Below are positions 14,634 to 22,610 of a DNA stretch of 32,715 bases, one piece after another. The notes below the pieces were generated by a model. That model was not told the DNA's origin. It saw nothing but the letters and a program-made list of their open reading frames with translations, and ran no database searches. Each line of letters opens with the position of its first letter. Positions within the stretch are counted from its first letter, which is position 1. Origin of the DNA: Acidimicrobiales bacterium (lineage in GTDB: Bacteria; Actinomycetota; Acidimicrobiia; Acidimicrobiales; UBA8190); assembly GCA_031292675.1 (NCBI GenBank), contig JARLGQ010000134.1, positions 1 to 32,715 of the forward strand, read 5' to 3'. A program made the translations under genes and the position numbers.

Positions 14634-16298
14634 TTACAACGCCATATCCACCAGACGATTGGGCCTTTGCTGACGGGCGGCATCGGCAGCGATCCATGTG
14701 CGATAGCCACCGTCGAGGTTGCGTGCGTCGATTCCAAGTTCGTGGAGAAGCGACGTGGCGGTATGTCCCCTCTGGCCCACTTCGCAGTACACCACGAACG
14801 GGCCCTTGGCTCCATCAAGATCCTCGCGCAGCTGGTCGAGCGGCAGGCTCAGCGAACCGGGGATGGCGCCCTGTGCGTGTTCCCGGTCGGTGCGAACGTC
14901 GATCACTGTCCAGCCTGCCTCGGCCAATGCCCCAAGCTCGTCGTATTCGACGACGTCACAAGCACCGGTGCGCACATTCTCCGCCATGTAGCCGAGCATG
15001 TTGACCGGGTCCTTGGCCGATGAGAACGGAGGGGCATACGCGAGCTCCAGGTCAGCGAGTTCATCGGCGGTGATGCCGCCGGTGATCGCCGTGGCGATGA
15101 CGTCGATGCGCTTGTCGACGCCTTCCTTGCCGACAGCCTGGGCTCCGAGAATAGCCCCGTCATCGGGGTCGAAGAGGAGCTTGCACGACATGGGTTGTGC
15201 GCCTGGGTAATAACTGGCATGGCTCATGGGATGCGAGTGAATGGCCCGGTACCGGCGTCCGGCAGCCAGGAGCCGCTTTTCGTTCCAGCCCGTCGTAGCG
15301 GCGGTGAGATCGAACACCTTGACGATGGCGGTCCCGAGCGAGGGCCGGGCGCACGTGGGAAGGCCGCAGATGTGATCGGCGACTCGTCGTCCCTGGCGGT
15401 TGGCGATGTTGGCGAGGGCGATGAGCGAGCCACCACCTCCCACCCAGTCCTCCTTCTCGACGGCGTCGCCGACGGCATAGATGTCGCCGTCGCTGGTCAG
15501 GTTGACCTCATTGACGGCGATACCGCCTTTGGCGCTGAGCGCGAGACCGGCCATCTCTGCCAATCGGACATCGGGGCGCACACCGATGGACCCGACCACG
15601 AGCTCACCAGGGATCGCTCGGCCGTCGGCCAGAGTGATCCCGCTCTCGGTCACCTCGGCGACGGCCACGCCGGTCTCGACGACCACCCCGTGGGAAGTGA
15701 GTTCAGCCGCCACCAGGATGGCGAGCTCGGGGTCGAGCGGGGTGAGGACCTGATCGACAGCCTCGACCACCGTCACCGCAATCGAATTGCGGGCTAGGTT
15801 CTCGGCGGTCTCGAGCCCGATGAACCCCGCCCCGATGATCACGGCAGACCGAGGTCGTCCCGTGACGTCGGCGGCGAGCCGTTCGGCATCTTCGACGGTC
15901 CGAAGCACACGGACGCGCTCGAATCCGGGAATCGGAGGGCGAACCGCGACTGCCCCGGGGCTCAACACCAGCTTGTCGTATCCGATCGATCCTGTTCGGC
16001 CATCGACGGTGGAACGGGTCGTCACCTTGTGGTTGCGGGCATCGATGTCGACGACTTCGGTGTCGACCCGGACGTCGAGCCGGAATCGATCGAAGAGGCC
16101 CTCGGGCGTCTGGAGGAGCAAGTCATGCTCGTCCTCGATCACGCCGCCGACGAAATAGGGGAGGCCGCAGTTGGCGTAGGACACGTGGCCTGATCGCTCG
16201 ATCACCGTGATGGTGGCCGTTTCGTCGAGGCGTCTCAGGCGTGTGGCCGTCGACATGCCGCCGGCGACGCCGCCGACAATGACGACTCGCAGGCTCAT
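14634..16298 (-). CDS. CoA-disulfide/persulfide reductase fused to rhodanese
   Basis: A 554-aa protein starting at ATG 16298, six bases after GGAGGGGG. It opens with the FAD motif VVIVGGVAGGMSTATRLRR; the redox Cys is residue 44 in YANCGLPYFVGG; the NAD-binding motif is AVIIGAGFIGLETAENLA; DIYAVGDAVE binds FAD. After the dimerisation domain (LAYAPPFSSAKDPVN) comes a rhodanese domain from about 460 with active Cys505 in FVVYCEVGQRG. Such fusions reduce persulfides and CoA polysulfides with NAD(P)H and take part in sulfur-stress handling. It is outside the comM-bracketed island but next to it, and its core resembles the flavoprotein at 8976-10397. The upstream region holds a 17-bp palindrome and a possible RNA structure. 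Confidence 0.93.
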   Translation of the reverse strand: MSLRVVIVGGVAGGMSTATRLRRLDETATITVIERSGHVSYANCGLPYFVGGVIEDEHDLLLQTPEGLFDRFRLDVRVDTEVVDIDARNHKVTTRSTVDGRTGSIGYDKLVLSPGAVAVRPPIPGFERVRVLRTVEDAERLAADVTGRPRSAVIIGAGFIGLETAENLARNSIAVTVVEAVDQVLTPLDPELAILVAAELTSHGVVVETGVAVAEVTESGITLADGRAIPGELVVGSIGVRPDVRLAEMAGLALSAKGGIAVNEVNLTSDGDIYAVGDAVEKEDWVGGGGSLIALANIANRQGRRVADHICGLPTCARPSLGTAIVKVFDLTAATTGWNEKRLLAAGRRYRAIHSHPMSHASYYPGAQPMSCKLLFDPDDGAILGAQAVGKEGVDKRIDVIATAITGGITADELADLELAYAPPFSSAKDPVNMLGYMAENVRTGACDVVEYDELGALAEAGWTVIDVRTDREHAQGAIPGSLSLPLDQLREDLDGAKGPFVVYCEVGQRGHTATSLLHELGIDARNLDGGYRTWIAADAARQQRPNRLVDMAL

Positions 16299-16405
16299 CC
16301 GGTGCCCCCTCCAAGGATGACGACGCGCGCAACCACGAGTCCAGTGTCGCAAGCGGCGGGAATGCGGGATAGGGACCTACGTCCTGTTCTCCAAGGGCCC
16401 AAAAT

Positions 16406-16479
16406 GGTGGTGATCAGCCCTCAGGTCCAACCCCTGTCGGCAGATCGCCCCTGAGCCCCCCCGGGGGCCGATCACCACC
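16406..16479 (-). other. Long-range paired leader structure upstream of the CoA-disulfide reductase gene
   Basis: On the minus strand GGTGGTGATC (16479-16470) pairs perfectly with GATCACCACC (16415-16406), and inside it CTCAGG (16455-16450) pairs with CCTGAG (16425-16420) around a 24-base loop. The 14-base bulge between them is a run of C then G. ATTTT follows the outer stem. It lies about 107 bases upstream of the reductase start and about 112 bases after the GNAT stop, so it may be a regulatory leader of the reductase mRNA, or a terminator of the GNAT transcript. No known riboswitch is recognised. Confidence 0.45.
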
Positions 16480-16503
16480 GCCATCCTGGGCGGGGAGAAT
16501 GTG

Positions 16504-16520
16504 CAGATTCTAGGAATCTG
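16504..16520. promoter_or_regulatory. Perfect 17-bp palindromic operator candidate
   Basis: CAGATTC-TAG-GAATCTG is a perfect inverted repeat with a 3-base centre. On the minus strand it contains TAGAAT, a possible -10 box for transcription towards the CoA-disulfide reductase gene. A repressor bound here would block that promoter. The sequence is shorter in spacing than the ATTC-N8-GAAT motif known for the persulfide sensors BigR/SqrR, so the regulator is unknown, and none is encoded next to it. Confidence 0.5.
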
Positions 16521-16591
16521 TTGTGAGTCTTCTGTGAGGGGAACCGCTGTCTCGAGGCAGGGCGTGGGAATTGTGGGGCGACGACGGGCAT

Positions 16592-17152
16592 TCAGAGCGG
16601 CGGCCAGTCCCGGCGATCAAGAACCCACACGGAACCGACACCGGTGTGTCCCGGCGCTTCGATAGGGCGGACCTCCTCGTGGTCGAGTCGGTAGCCAAGC
16701 TTCCGGGGTACCGCAGCGCTCGCTTCGTTGGCACGATCCATGTGGATCTCGACCCGCTCGACGCCGGGCACGAGGGTGAAGGCGGCGTCTGTGAGGGCCT
16801 TGGCGGCTGCTGTGGCATAGCCCATGCCGGTACGGTCCGAGCGGATCCAGTAGCCGATGTCCACGATGTCCGGTCCGCCTCGCCGGTGAAGACCGGCGCC
16901 ACCCACGAGCGAATCACTGGCGGGCTCGTTGACCGTGTAGTCCCACTCCTGATCGGCTTCGAAGGCAGCCTCGCCGGCTTCCAGGACGGAGCGCAGCTCC
17001 GCCGGGGTGGGCACTTCCCGCGCCCACGGCATCCATCGCCGAAGCTCCGAGAAGCTGACTGCGATCGCCGGCGCCATGGCCTCGACCGACCCTCGCCGCC
17101 ATCGCCGCAACTCGATCGGACCGGCGGGCAGGACGTCGGGTAGCAGTGCCAT
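16592..17152 (-). CDS. GNAT-family N-acetyltransferase, RimJ/RimL-like
   Basis: A 186-aa protein starting at ATG 17152. The GNAT fold is shown by IELRRWRRGSVEAM at the start, the acetyl-CoA-binding strand-loop region IGYWIRSDRTGMGYATAAAKAL (Gln/Arg-x-x-Gly-x-Gly/Ala variant RTGMGYA) and VERVEIHMDRANEASAAVPRKLGYRL near the end, typical of the RimJ/RimL branch. Such enzymes acetylate protein N-termini, amino sugars or small toxic amines; the substrate here is not predictable. It lies 46 bases downstream of the esterase gene on the same strand and could be cotranscribed with it. The ribosome-binding site is weak. Confidence 0.88.
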   Translation of the reverse strand: MALLPDVLPAGPIELRRWRRGSVEAMAPAIAVSFSELRRWMPWAREVPTPAELRSVLEAGEAAFEADQEWDYTVNEPASDSLVGGAGLHRRGGPDIVDIGYWIRSDRTGMGYATAAAKALTDAAFTLVPGVERVEIHMDRANEASAAVPRKLGYRLDHEEVRPIEAPGHTGVGSVWVLDRRDWPPL

Positions 17153-17198
17153 TCCAGCACAATGGCACCCGTACGACCGAAAGGGCAGCGCGCCGACA

Positions 17199-18272
17199 CT
17201 ACGAACCGGGCAGGCGGTACTGGCGGAAGAATTTCCAGATGAGGTCAGTGGCGTTGATGTCGAAGGTCGAGGGACCGGTGGTTGCGCTGAGCTGGCTTCC
17301 CGGCCAGGCGTGGCCGCCGCCCAAGACGATGTAGAACTCGACGGCCGCCCCGGTCGGGCAGCGGTAGCTGCGCAGGATCACGTGGATGGTGACCTGGGTA
17401 TCTGTCGGAAGCGGATTACAGCCGTCCTCGACAGCCCAGGCTTGGACGTTTGCCGGATAGCCGGTCCCGTGGAGATTGATCGGCGGTGGCGTTGTCCCCG
17501 CTGTGCCTCCGTTGAAAGGCAGGATCGGGTCGGCGGTTCCGTGGAAGGCCACGATGGCCACCGGGCGGCTCGGACGGCAAGGCACGGGCATGACGATCCC
17601 GGCCACGGGGGCGAAAGCCGCGAAGCGATCGGCCATCGTGCAGGCCAGGAGCGACGTGAACAGGGCGCCGTCTGAGAGGCCCGTGGCGTAGATCCGCGAT
17701 TTGTCGACGCACAGGTGTGTTTCGAGCTTGTCGAGTATGGCGTTCATGAAGTCGATGTCGTGGTTGGGGTGCGCGCCGGTGCCCGGATCGACGTCCCACC
17801 CGGCGGGATTGCCCGTGCCTTGGGGGAAGACGACGATGAACCCGTCGGCCTGTGCCGGCGCACTGAATTGCGTCGTGATCGCCTCCAACGTGGCACTCTC
17901 CGAGAGTCCGTGGAGGTCGACGACGACGGGGAGCGGTGCTCCTTGGTGCGACGACGGCGTCGTGAGCAGGTACGACCTCGTCACTCCGTCGACGGTGACG
18001 TTCTGGCCGAGCTCGTCCACCGAGGCCTCCGCCGGAAGAGAACATCCTGCCGATGCCGCGGGAGCCCTTGTGCCGGCCGCAGCTTGGCCCGCCTTGGTCG
18101 TCGAGGAGCTCGGGCTGGCACCGGGCGACGAGCAGGCGTCGACGATGATCGAGAGCACCAGGACGAGGAGGAGCCCACGACGCCTGCCGGTGCGCTCCCC
18201 CACGGCGGCGAAGCACAGCACAATCAGGCCCGGGGCGTCGAGCCCACTTCCATTGGGGCATCCGCCGTCCAC
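17199..18272 (-). CDS. Secreted PHB-depolymerase-like esterase (LpqC/PhaZ type)
   Basis: A 357-aa alpha/beta hydrolase. GTG 18272 has GGGAGG four bases upstream; an internal GTG at 18203 would give a neater signal peptide (GERTGRRRGLLLVLVLSIIV followed by DACSSPG). The Cys in that segment could be lipidated, but the residue two before it is Asp, which is atypical. A Ser/Thr/Ala-rich linker follows. The hydrolase domain has VVVDLHGLSES (oxyanion hole), YATGLSDGALF with nucleophile Ser, FHGTADPILPF with Asp, and GGGHAWPGS with His, so the catalytic triad is intact. Relatives cleave polyhydroxybutyrate oligomers, feruloyl or acetyl-xylan esters. The substrate is not defined by sequence. Confidence 0.88.
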   Translation of the reverse strand: MDGGCPNGSGLDAPGLIVLCFAAVGERTGRRRGLLLVLVLSIIVDACSSPGASPSSSTTKAGQAAAGTRAPAASAGCSLPAEASVDELGQNVTVDGVTRSYLLTTPSSHQGAPLPVVVDLHGLSESATLEAITTQFSAPAQADGFIVVFPQGTGNPAGWDVDPGTGAHPNHDIDFMNAILDKLETHLCVDKSRIYATGLSDGALFTSLLACTMADRFAAFAPVAGIVMPVPCRPSRPVAIVAFHGTADPILPFNGGTAGTTPPPINLHGTGYPANVQAWAVEDGCNPLPTDTQVTIHVILRSYRCPTGAAVEFYIVLGGGHAWPGSQLSATTGPSTFDINATDLIWKFFRQYRLPGS

Positions 18273-18411
18273 ACAGCCTCCCTGAGGGTGGGCTCCGCCT
18301 CGAGCTCAGGTGGCGCGGGATGGCATCCGGCGCTCGTTGTTCACCCCCTGGCGGCAACGGCTTGCCTTCGCTGGTCCGGGCTGGCCACCGTCCGTTCGGC
18401 AAGAATGCGGC

Positions 18412-19254
18412 ATGGCCGATTCGTTCGCCTCCCGATTCGCGGCGGTGCGATCCAAGTATGGACCGCTTGCCTGGGGGCTCGATCCCTCGGCGGAGATACT
18501 CGAAGCCTGGGGGGTCGGCGACACGCCAGACGGTTTGGATCGGTTCGCCGACATCACGCTGAGCGCTGCGACCGGGACGGTCGGTTTGGTAAAGCTCCAG
18601 TCCGCCTTTTACGAACGGCACGGCTGGCGAGGGTTCCGCACCCTTCAGCGTTTGATCGCCGAGGCGCGCGATGCCGGCTTGCTCGTCATCGTGGACGCCA
18701 AGCGAGGAGACGTCGGGACCACCAATGACGCATATGCCGAAGCGTTCCTCGGTGCCGATGCCCCCCTGGGAGCTGATGCCCTGACCGTCCACCCCTATCT
18801 CGGCGTGAAGGCCATGGGCGCCTTCGTGGCTCGCGCCGACGAGTCCGGGAGCTGCCTCTTGGTGGTGACACGATCTTCGAACGCCGAGGGCCGACCCGTC
18901 CAGACGGCGCGCAATCGTTGGGGTCGCAGCGTCGAAGAGGAGCTCCTGGTCGAGATCGGCGAGCTGAACGCTCAGCTGGCTCCCGGTGAGATCGGGCCGG
19001 TCGGTGCCGTGGTTGGTCCGACCCACATGGAGCCCGCGCTTGATCTCGCGGCGGTCGGGGGTATCTTCCTGGCGCCCGGCGTCGGCGCACAGGGTGCCAC
19101 CGCCACCGACGTGGCGCGAGTCTTCGCTAGCTGCCCCGATCGCGTCATTCCCAGCGCGTCTAGATCACTGCTCTGTGATGGTCCGGACAGGAACCGGTTG
19201 GCGGACACGGCAAAGGCACTTGCCTTCGAGCTCGGCGAAGCGCTACCGGTCTGA
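18412..19254 (+). CDS. pyrF: Orotidine 5'-phosphate decarboxylase, type 2
   Basis: A 280-aa protein starting at ATG 18412 (MADSFASRFAAVRSKYGPLA). The N-terminal SFASRF..AVRSKYGPL..GLDPS and VKLQSAFYERHG match the actinobacterial/mycobacterial type 2 enzyme, and LLVIVDAKRGDVGTTNDAYAE contains the catalytic Asp-Lys-Asp array. VTRSSNAEG, VVGPTHM and LAPGVGAQGAT shape the phosphate-binding end. The enzyme makes UMP in pyrimidine synthesis. Usually it lies in a pyr operon with carA/carB; here it stands alone between an esterase and an EAL protein, divergent from the former. The start has no clear ribosome-binding site. Confidence 0.93.
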   Translation: MADSFASRFAAVRSKYGPLAWGLDPSAEILEAWGVGDTPDGLDRFADITLSAATGTVGLVKLQSAFYERHGWRGFRTLQRLIAEARDAGLLVIVDAKRGDVGTTNDAYAEAFLGADAPLGADALTVHPYLGVKAMGAFVARADESGSCLLVVTRSSNAEGRPVQTARNRWGRSVEEELLVEIGELNAQLAPGEIGPVGAVVGPTHMEPALDLAAVGGIFLAPGVGAQGATATDVARVFASCPDRVIPSASRSLLCDGPDRNRLADTAKALAFELGEALPV

Positions 19255-19285
19255 ACCGAGCCCATGCCCAAGGAGAGGCCTGGCC

Positions 19286-19381
19286 CTAGAACCAATGGTG
19301 ATTTGCCGCGGCCAAGGCGAAGAACGCCACCAACGCCATCACCACACCTATGGCGGCGAATATCAGGAGTCCTCTCGACAT
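19286..19381 (-). CDS. Possible 31-aa single-helix membrane peptide
   Basis: From ATG 19381 the frame reads MSRGLLIFAAIGVVMALVAF and then FALAAANHHWF before a TAG: one clean transmembrane helix with a positively charged N-terminus. The frame extends upstream to 19507 but that part is polar and Arg/Ser-rich, so the short start is preferred. No strong ribosome-binding site is seen, and the length is too short to judge by codon bias. It is convergent with pyrF. Confidence 0.3.
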   Translation of the reverse strand: MSRGLLIFAAIGVVMALVAFFALAAANHHWF

Positions 19382-19825
19382 TGGACTCGAAGCGCCAAGA
19401 GACGGAAACGTGTCCGAGTGGGCTGTCAACCAGCCCCCGGCTCGAGCTGAACGGTGCGATCCCCTCGCGCCGACCTTCTCACGGTGCCGAAGGCGCTTCG
19501 ATCCCACGTCCAGATTGTTTCACACCCGGGATTCGAAGGGCCTCATCAGCCTTGGCGGAAGCCCTCCACGGCTGTCGGACCTCGGCTCGGTGCACCGGGA
19601 GGGTATCGCCGACGGCGAGGGTCCCTCACTGCAGGGGAGGTTGCCTGGAAAGCGCTTGGGCGATGCGCGTCTTGATGCCCCAATCGGCCCGATGGTCCGT
19701 TGCCGCGCTCAAGCTGAGGGCGATCGGAGTCGATACTCAATTGGTGAGTTGATTCGAGGATCACGTCCAACCCCGTTCTGACGAGCCGCCGAGCCGATGA
19801 CGAACGGAGTTGAACCAAGTCCACG
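19382..19825. other. Region without a supported gene
   Basis: This 440-base stretch between the small membrane peptide and the EAL gene has open frames on both strands, but none has family motifs or convincing composition, and all are Arg/Ser/Pro-rich as expected for shadow frames in GC-rich DNA. I see no tRNA, repeat or clear terminator. It may carry the promoter of the EAL gene or be remnants of a decayed gene. Confidence 0.5.
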
Positions 19826-20995
19826 ATGGCATTTTCCCCACCGGCTAGTGGTGGTGATCTCTTCCTCGCCAGGAAGGGAAGGCTCTCACGTGTTCGCGGG
19901 CGAGCAAAAGGCTCGCCCGAGCGTTGGACACCCCTTGCCCCTCTCACCGAACGGGAGAGAGTCGAGGCTGCGCTCCTGCTCGACCAACGGCAGAAGGTGA
20001 TCCGCGGCACCCTCGCCAATCAAGAATTTGAAATCGTGTTCCAACCAATCGTGGACCTGCGCACCGGCGGGGTCGCGGGAGCCGAGGCCCTCACCCGATT
20101 CGAGATGTCGCCCGATCGTCCGCCCGATGTCTGGTTCGCCGAAGCCAAGGAGATCGGCCTCGGAGTCGAGCTGGAAATGGCGGCCCTCCGGTTGGCGCTG
20201 GGTCAGCTGAGGCAGCTCCCATCGGGCCTCTACCTTTCCCTCAACGCTTCACCCGACACAATGATGTCTTCGGAGTTTCGTGCCCTGGTCGCGGAGGCTC
20301 CGGCAGAACGTGTAGTCCTCGAGCTGACCGAACATGAATGTATCGACGACTACGACCTGTTTGAGAAGGCCGCCAACCAGCTGCGATCCCACGGAGTCCG
20401 ACTCGCCGTTGACGATGCCGGTGCGGGCTACTCGAGCTTCCAGCACATCCTCAATCTCCATCCGGACATCATCAAGCTCGACATCGGGCTCACCCGGGGC
20501 ATCGACGGCGATCCTGCACGTCGGGCCCTGGGGTCGGCCATGCTCGCCTTCGGCCTCGATGCGTTCGGCGCTGCCATCGTCGCCGAAGGTATCGAGACCG
20601 AGGGCGAGTTCAAAACGCTACGCGGCCTTGGCTGTCGATTCGGACAGGGTTTCTACCTCGGTCGCCCCGGCAGATTGCGACTCCCACGTCTGCCCTCCGA
20701 GGATGCTGAAGAGCTCGGGAACGGCGATGGCTCAGCCTCGAGCCCCGGCGACGACGACCACCACACGGGTCCGCGGCCCCGAACCGAGATGCGGTCGAGC
20801 GACCAGAGGCTCTGGGGTGCCGATGGAAAACGGATCGGCCTGAAGGCGGGCCCGCAACACGATCCCGCACGAGGAGAACAACCGCTGGACACCCAGGACG
20901 AACTCCTCGCCCTTGTTGCGGAAATCCAGGGCCGGCCGAGCGACGGCAATCACGATTGGAAGGGTGAACGTTCCCGCGTCCAACTCTCTCGATAG
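19826..20995 (+). CDS. Stand-alone EAL-domain c-di-GMP phosphodiesterase
   Basis: A 389-aa protein starting at ATG 19826. Residues 1-40 are basic and featureless. The EAL domain spans about 50-285: EIVFQPIVDL, EALTRF (87-89 is EAL), LYLSLNASPDT, VVLELTEHE, LAVDDAGAGYSSFQHI (the usual DDFGTG is DDAGAG), IIKLDIGL and IVAEGIET. The metal ligands and the general-base Lys look present, so it should hydrolyse c-di-GMP to pGpG. There is no GGDEF or sensor domain. After the domain ends (GFYLGRPGRL) about 100 residues of charged low-complexity sequence follow, which may be read-through of a lost stop. It could balance the larger enzyme at 2425-4833. Confidence 0.85.
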   Translation: MAFSPPASGGDLFLARKGRLSRVRGRAKGSPERWTPLAPLTERERVEAALLLDQRQKVIRGTLANQEFEIVFQPIVDLRTGGVAGAEALTRFEMSPDRPPDVWFAEAKEIGLGVELEMAALRLALGQLRQLPSGLYLSLNASPDTMMSSEFRALVAEAPAERVVLELTEHECIDDYDLFEKAANQLRSHGVRLAVDDAGAGYSSFQHILNLHPDIIKLDIGLTRGIDGDPARRALGSAMLAFGLDAFGAAIVAEGIETEGEFKTLRGLGCRFGQGFYLGRPGRLRLPRLPSEDAEELGNGDGSASSPGDDDHHTGPRPRTEMRSSDQRLWGADGKRIGLKAGPQHDPARGEQPLDTQDELLALVAEIQGRPSDGNHDWKGERSRVQLSR

Positions 20996-21215
20996 CACCC
21001 ATGGTCTGCGACGCCCGACGGGCCAGGGAATGCTCCTGGCGCATTCGTCGGGGCCCGATTGACAGACAGCACTCTTCTCCGATCGGCGGCCTCCCCCGGT
21101 CCTGGCACCACGCCTCGTCGAGGGGGACAAAGGGTGAGATAACGGTCGCTCATATGAGTGCTCGCAGATGTTCTTAGAGCGACCGAATCTTGTCGCCCGG
21201 GTGGATACTTAGTCG
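20996..21215 (+). promoter_or_regulatory. Upstream region of the CDF transporter with a CTCATATGAG palindrome
   Basis: The palindrome CTCATATGAG is at 21149-21158, some 60 bases before the transporter start. Its centre resembles operators of SmtB/ArsR-type metal sensors, which are often CATATG-like, but no such regulator gene is adjacent. TTGACA occurs near 21058 without a convincing -10 box at the right distance. Confidence 0.3.
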
Positions 21216-21818
21216 GTGGCCTTCGCAGCTGGTCCTTCAGGGAGTCGCCGACCCAGGCTGCTTCGAGCCGGCTACCTGCTCGAAGGTACGACGCTGGGCT
21301 GGAACGTCATTGGCGTAGGCATCCTGGCGGTGGCCGCCCTAGCTGCTCGTTCGGTGGCACTGGGAGGCTTTGCCCTGGACTCGTTGATCGAGATCGGAGC
21401 CAGCATCGTCGTCATGTGGGAGCTGGGCGGTGTCGGCGAAGCTCGCCAACGCCGAGCAATGAGGTTGATCGGCGTGGCGTTCCTGACGGTAGCTGCCTAC
21501 CTGGCGGCTCAGAGCACGGTTGTCCTGGCAATCGGATACCACCCCAAGCACAGTCCACTGGGCATTCTTTGGACCTCTGTGACGGCCGTGGTCATGTTCG
21601 CTCTCGCTGCCGGAAAGGCAAGGGTCGGTGTAGCGCTGGACAACTCGGTGATGCGTACCGAAGGGCGGGTCACATTCATCGACGGCATCTTGGCGGCAAC
21701 CGTCCTGCTGGGCCTCCTCCTGAACGCCCTCGCCGGATGGTGGTGGGCGGATCCGGTCGCGGGATATGCCTTGCTCTACTACGCAGTGAGAGAGGGATCT
21801 GGTGCTCTCCGGCACTAG
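21216..21818 (+). CDS. CDF-like cation transporter membrane domain
   Basis: A 200-aa protein starting at GTG 21216. It aligns by eye with short actinobacterial cation-diffusion-facilitator-like proteins: YLLEGTTLGWNVIGVGILAV (helix 1), VALGGFALDSLIEIGASIVVMWEL (helix 2 with Asp/Glu), then helices to NALAGWWWADPVAGYALLYYAV near the end, where the Asp of ADPVAG is conserved. Six membrane segments are likely and the cytoplasmic C-terminal domain of full CDF proteins is missing, as in other short relatives. It may move Zn, Co or another divalent metal, but some family motifs are reduced and transport has to be shown. No ribosome-binding site of note precedes it. Confidence 0.8.
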   Translation: MAFAAGPSGSRRPRLLRAGYLLEGTTLGWNVIGVGILAVAALAARSVALGGFALDSLIEIGASIVVMWELGGVGEARQRRAMRLIGVAFLTVAAYLAAQSTVVLAIGYHPKHSPLGILWTSVTAVVMFALAAGKARVGVALDNSVMRTEGRVTFIDGILAATVLLGLLLNALAGWWWADPVAGYALLYYAVREGSGALRH

Positions 21819-21964
21819 CCGTCTCGGCAGACGGGAGTGAGGTCGGTGCCCCACGTCAGAATCTGCGACGTCGTGGACCGGCAGCCCGTGCGCTCCGCCC
21901 AGGTTGAAAGTGGGCTCGGGAGGACAACCAGGGACGACTCCTAAGACCAGGCGTAGCCCGATTC

Positions 21965-22513
21965 CTACCTTCTCGGCTCGTACCGCATCGCCACTGCCCC
22001 CGAGCCGAACTCCAGCCGGCTTAAGAGCTTCAAGTCGACATGCTTCGACAGCCCCGCCAACAACGTCGGCCCGTGGCCCGCAAGCCGCGGATGCACCACG
22101 AACTCGTACTCATCGATCAATCCCAGCTCCGTCAACGCCCGTGCGAGCTTCACACCTCCCACGAACAGTCCCTTGCCCGACTCCCGCTTGAGTTGCTGAA
22201 CGGCCTTGCCCAGATCCCCGCGCACGAGTTCCGCGTTCCAATCGACCTGCTCCAGGGTGCTCGACACGACGTACTTCTTTGCCGCGTTGATCGTCTGGGC
22301 GAAGGGTTCCATCCAATCAGGTCTCGCTCCCGTCGGCGCCGGCGGCCGCCACGCTGATTCCATCATTTCGTAAGTCACCCGGCCAAAGAGAAGGGCATCG
22401 GCCCGGTTGAGGTTCTCGACCGCGTGACGATGCAAGTCTTCGTCCGCGGGGATTGCACGATGATCGCAACACCCGTCCAATGTGACGTTGATGGAGTACC
22501 GGAGGGGTCGCAT
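21965..22513 (-). CDS. Dihydrofolate reductase-like (RibD C-terminal domain) protein
   Basis: A 182-aa protein started at ATG 22513 (MRPLRYSINVTLDGCCDHRA), the usual N-terminus of this family; ATG 22534 is an alternative. It has ADALLFGRVTYEMMESAW, KKYVVSSTLEQVDWNAELV and GKGLFVGGVKLARALTELGLIDEYEFVVHP, matching the RibD_C/DHFR-like NADPH-binding fold. Many members are of unknown substrate, so a pterin or flavin precursor reductase is only a family guess. Divergent from the HAD gene with about 97 bases between starts. Confidence 0.88.
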   Translation of the reverse strand: MRPLRYSINVTLDGCCDHRAIPADEDLHRHAVENLNRADALLFGRVTYEMMESAWRPPAPTGARPDWMEPFAQTINAAKKYVVSSTLEQVDWNAELVRGDLGKAVQQLKRESGKGLFVGGVKLARALTELGLIDEYEFVVHPRLAGHGPTLLAGLSKHVDLKLLSRLEFGSGAVAMRYEPRR

Positions 22514-22610
22514 TTTCGCAAGAGTACCGCCCATGGGGTACACCCGCGATGTGTCGCTCCGAGACAGAGCGTCCCTCACGGCATTGAGCAAAGAGCGACA
22601 GAATGTTGGC

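Noticed and set aside
17416-19026. 536-codon minus-strand frame
   Set aside because: It crosses both the esterase and pyrF, which have clear motifs in other frames.
20732-21130. Minus-strand frame with some protein-like stretches (for example FTLPIVIAVARPALDF)
   Set aside because: It overlaps the EAL tail and matches no family I know; weak enough to leave out, though it may be worth a search if the EAL tail proves artefactual.
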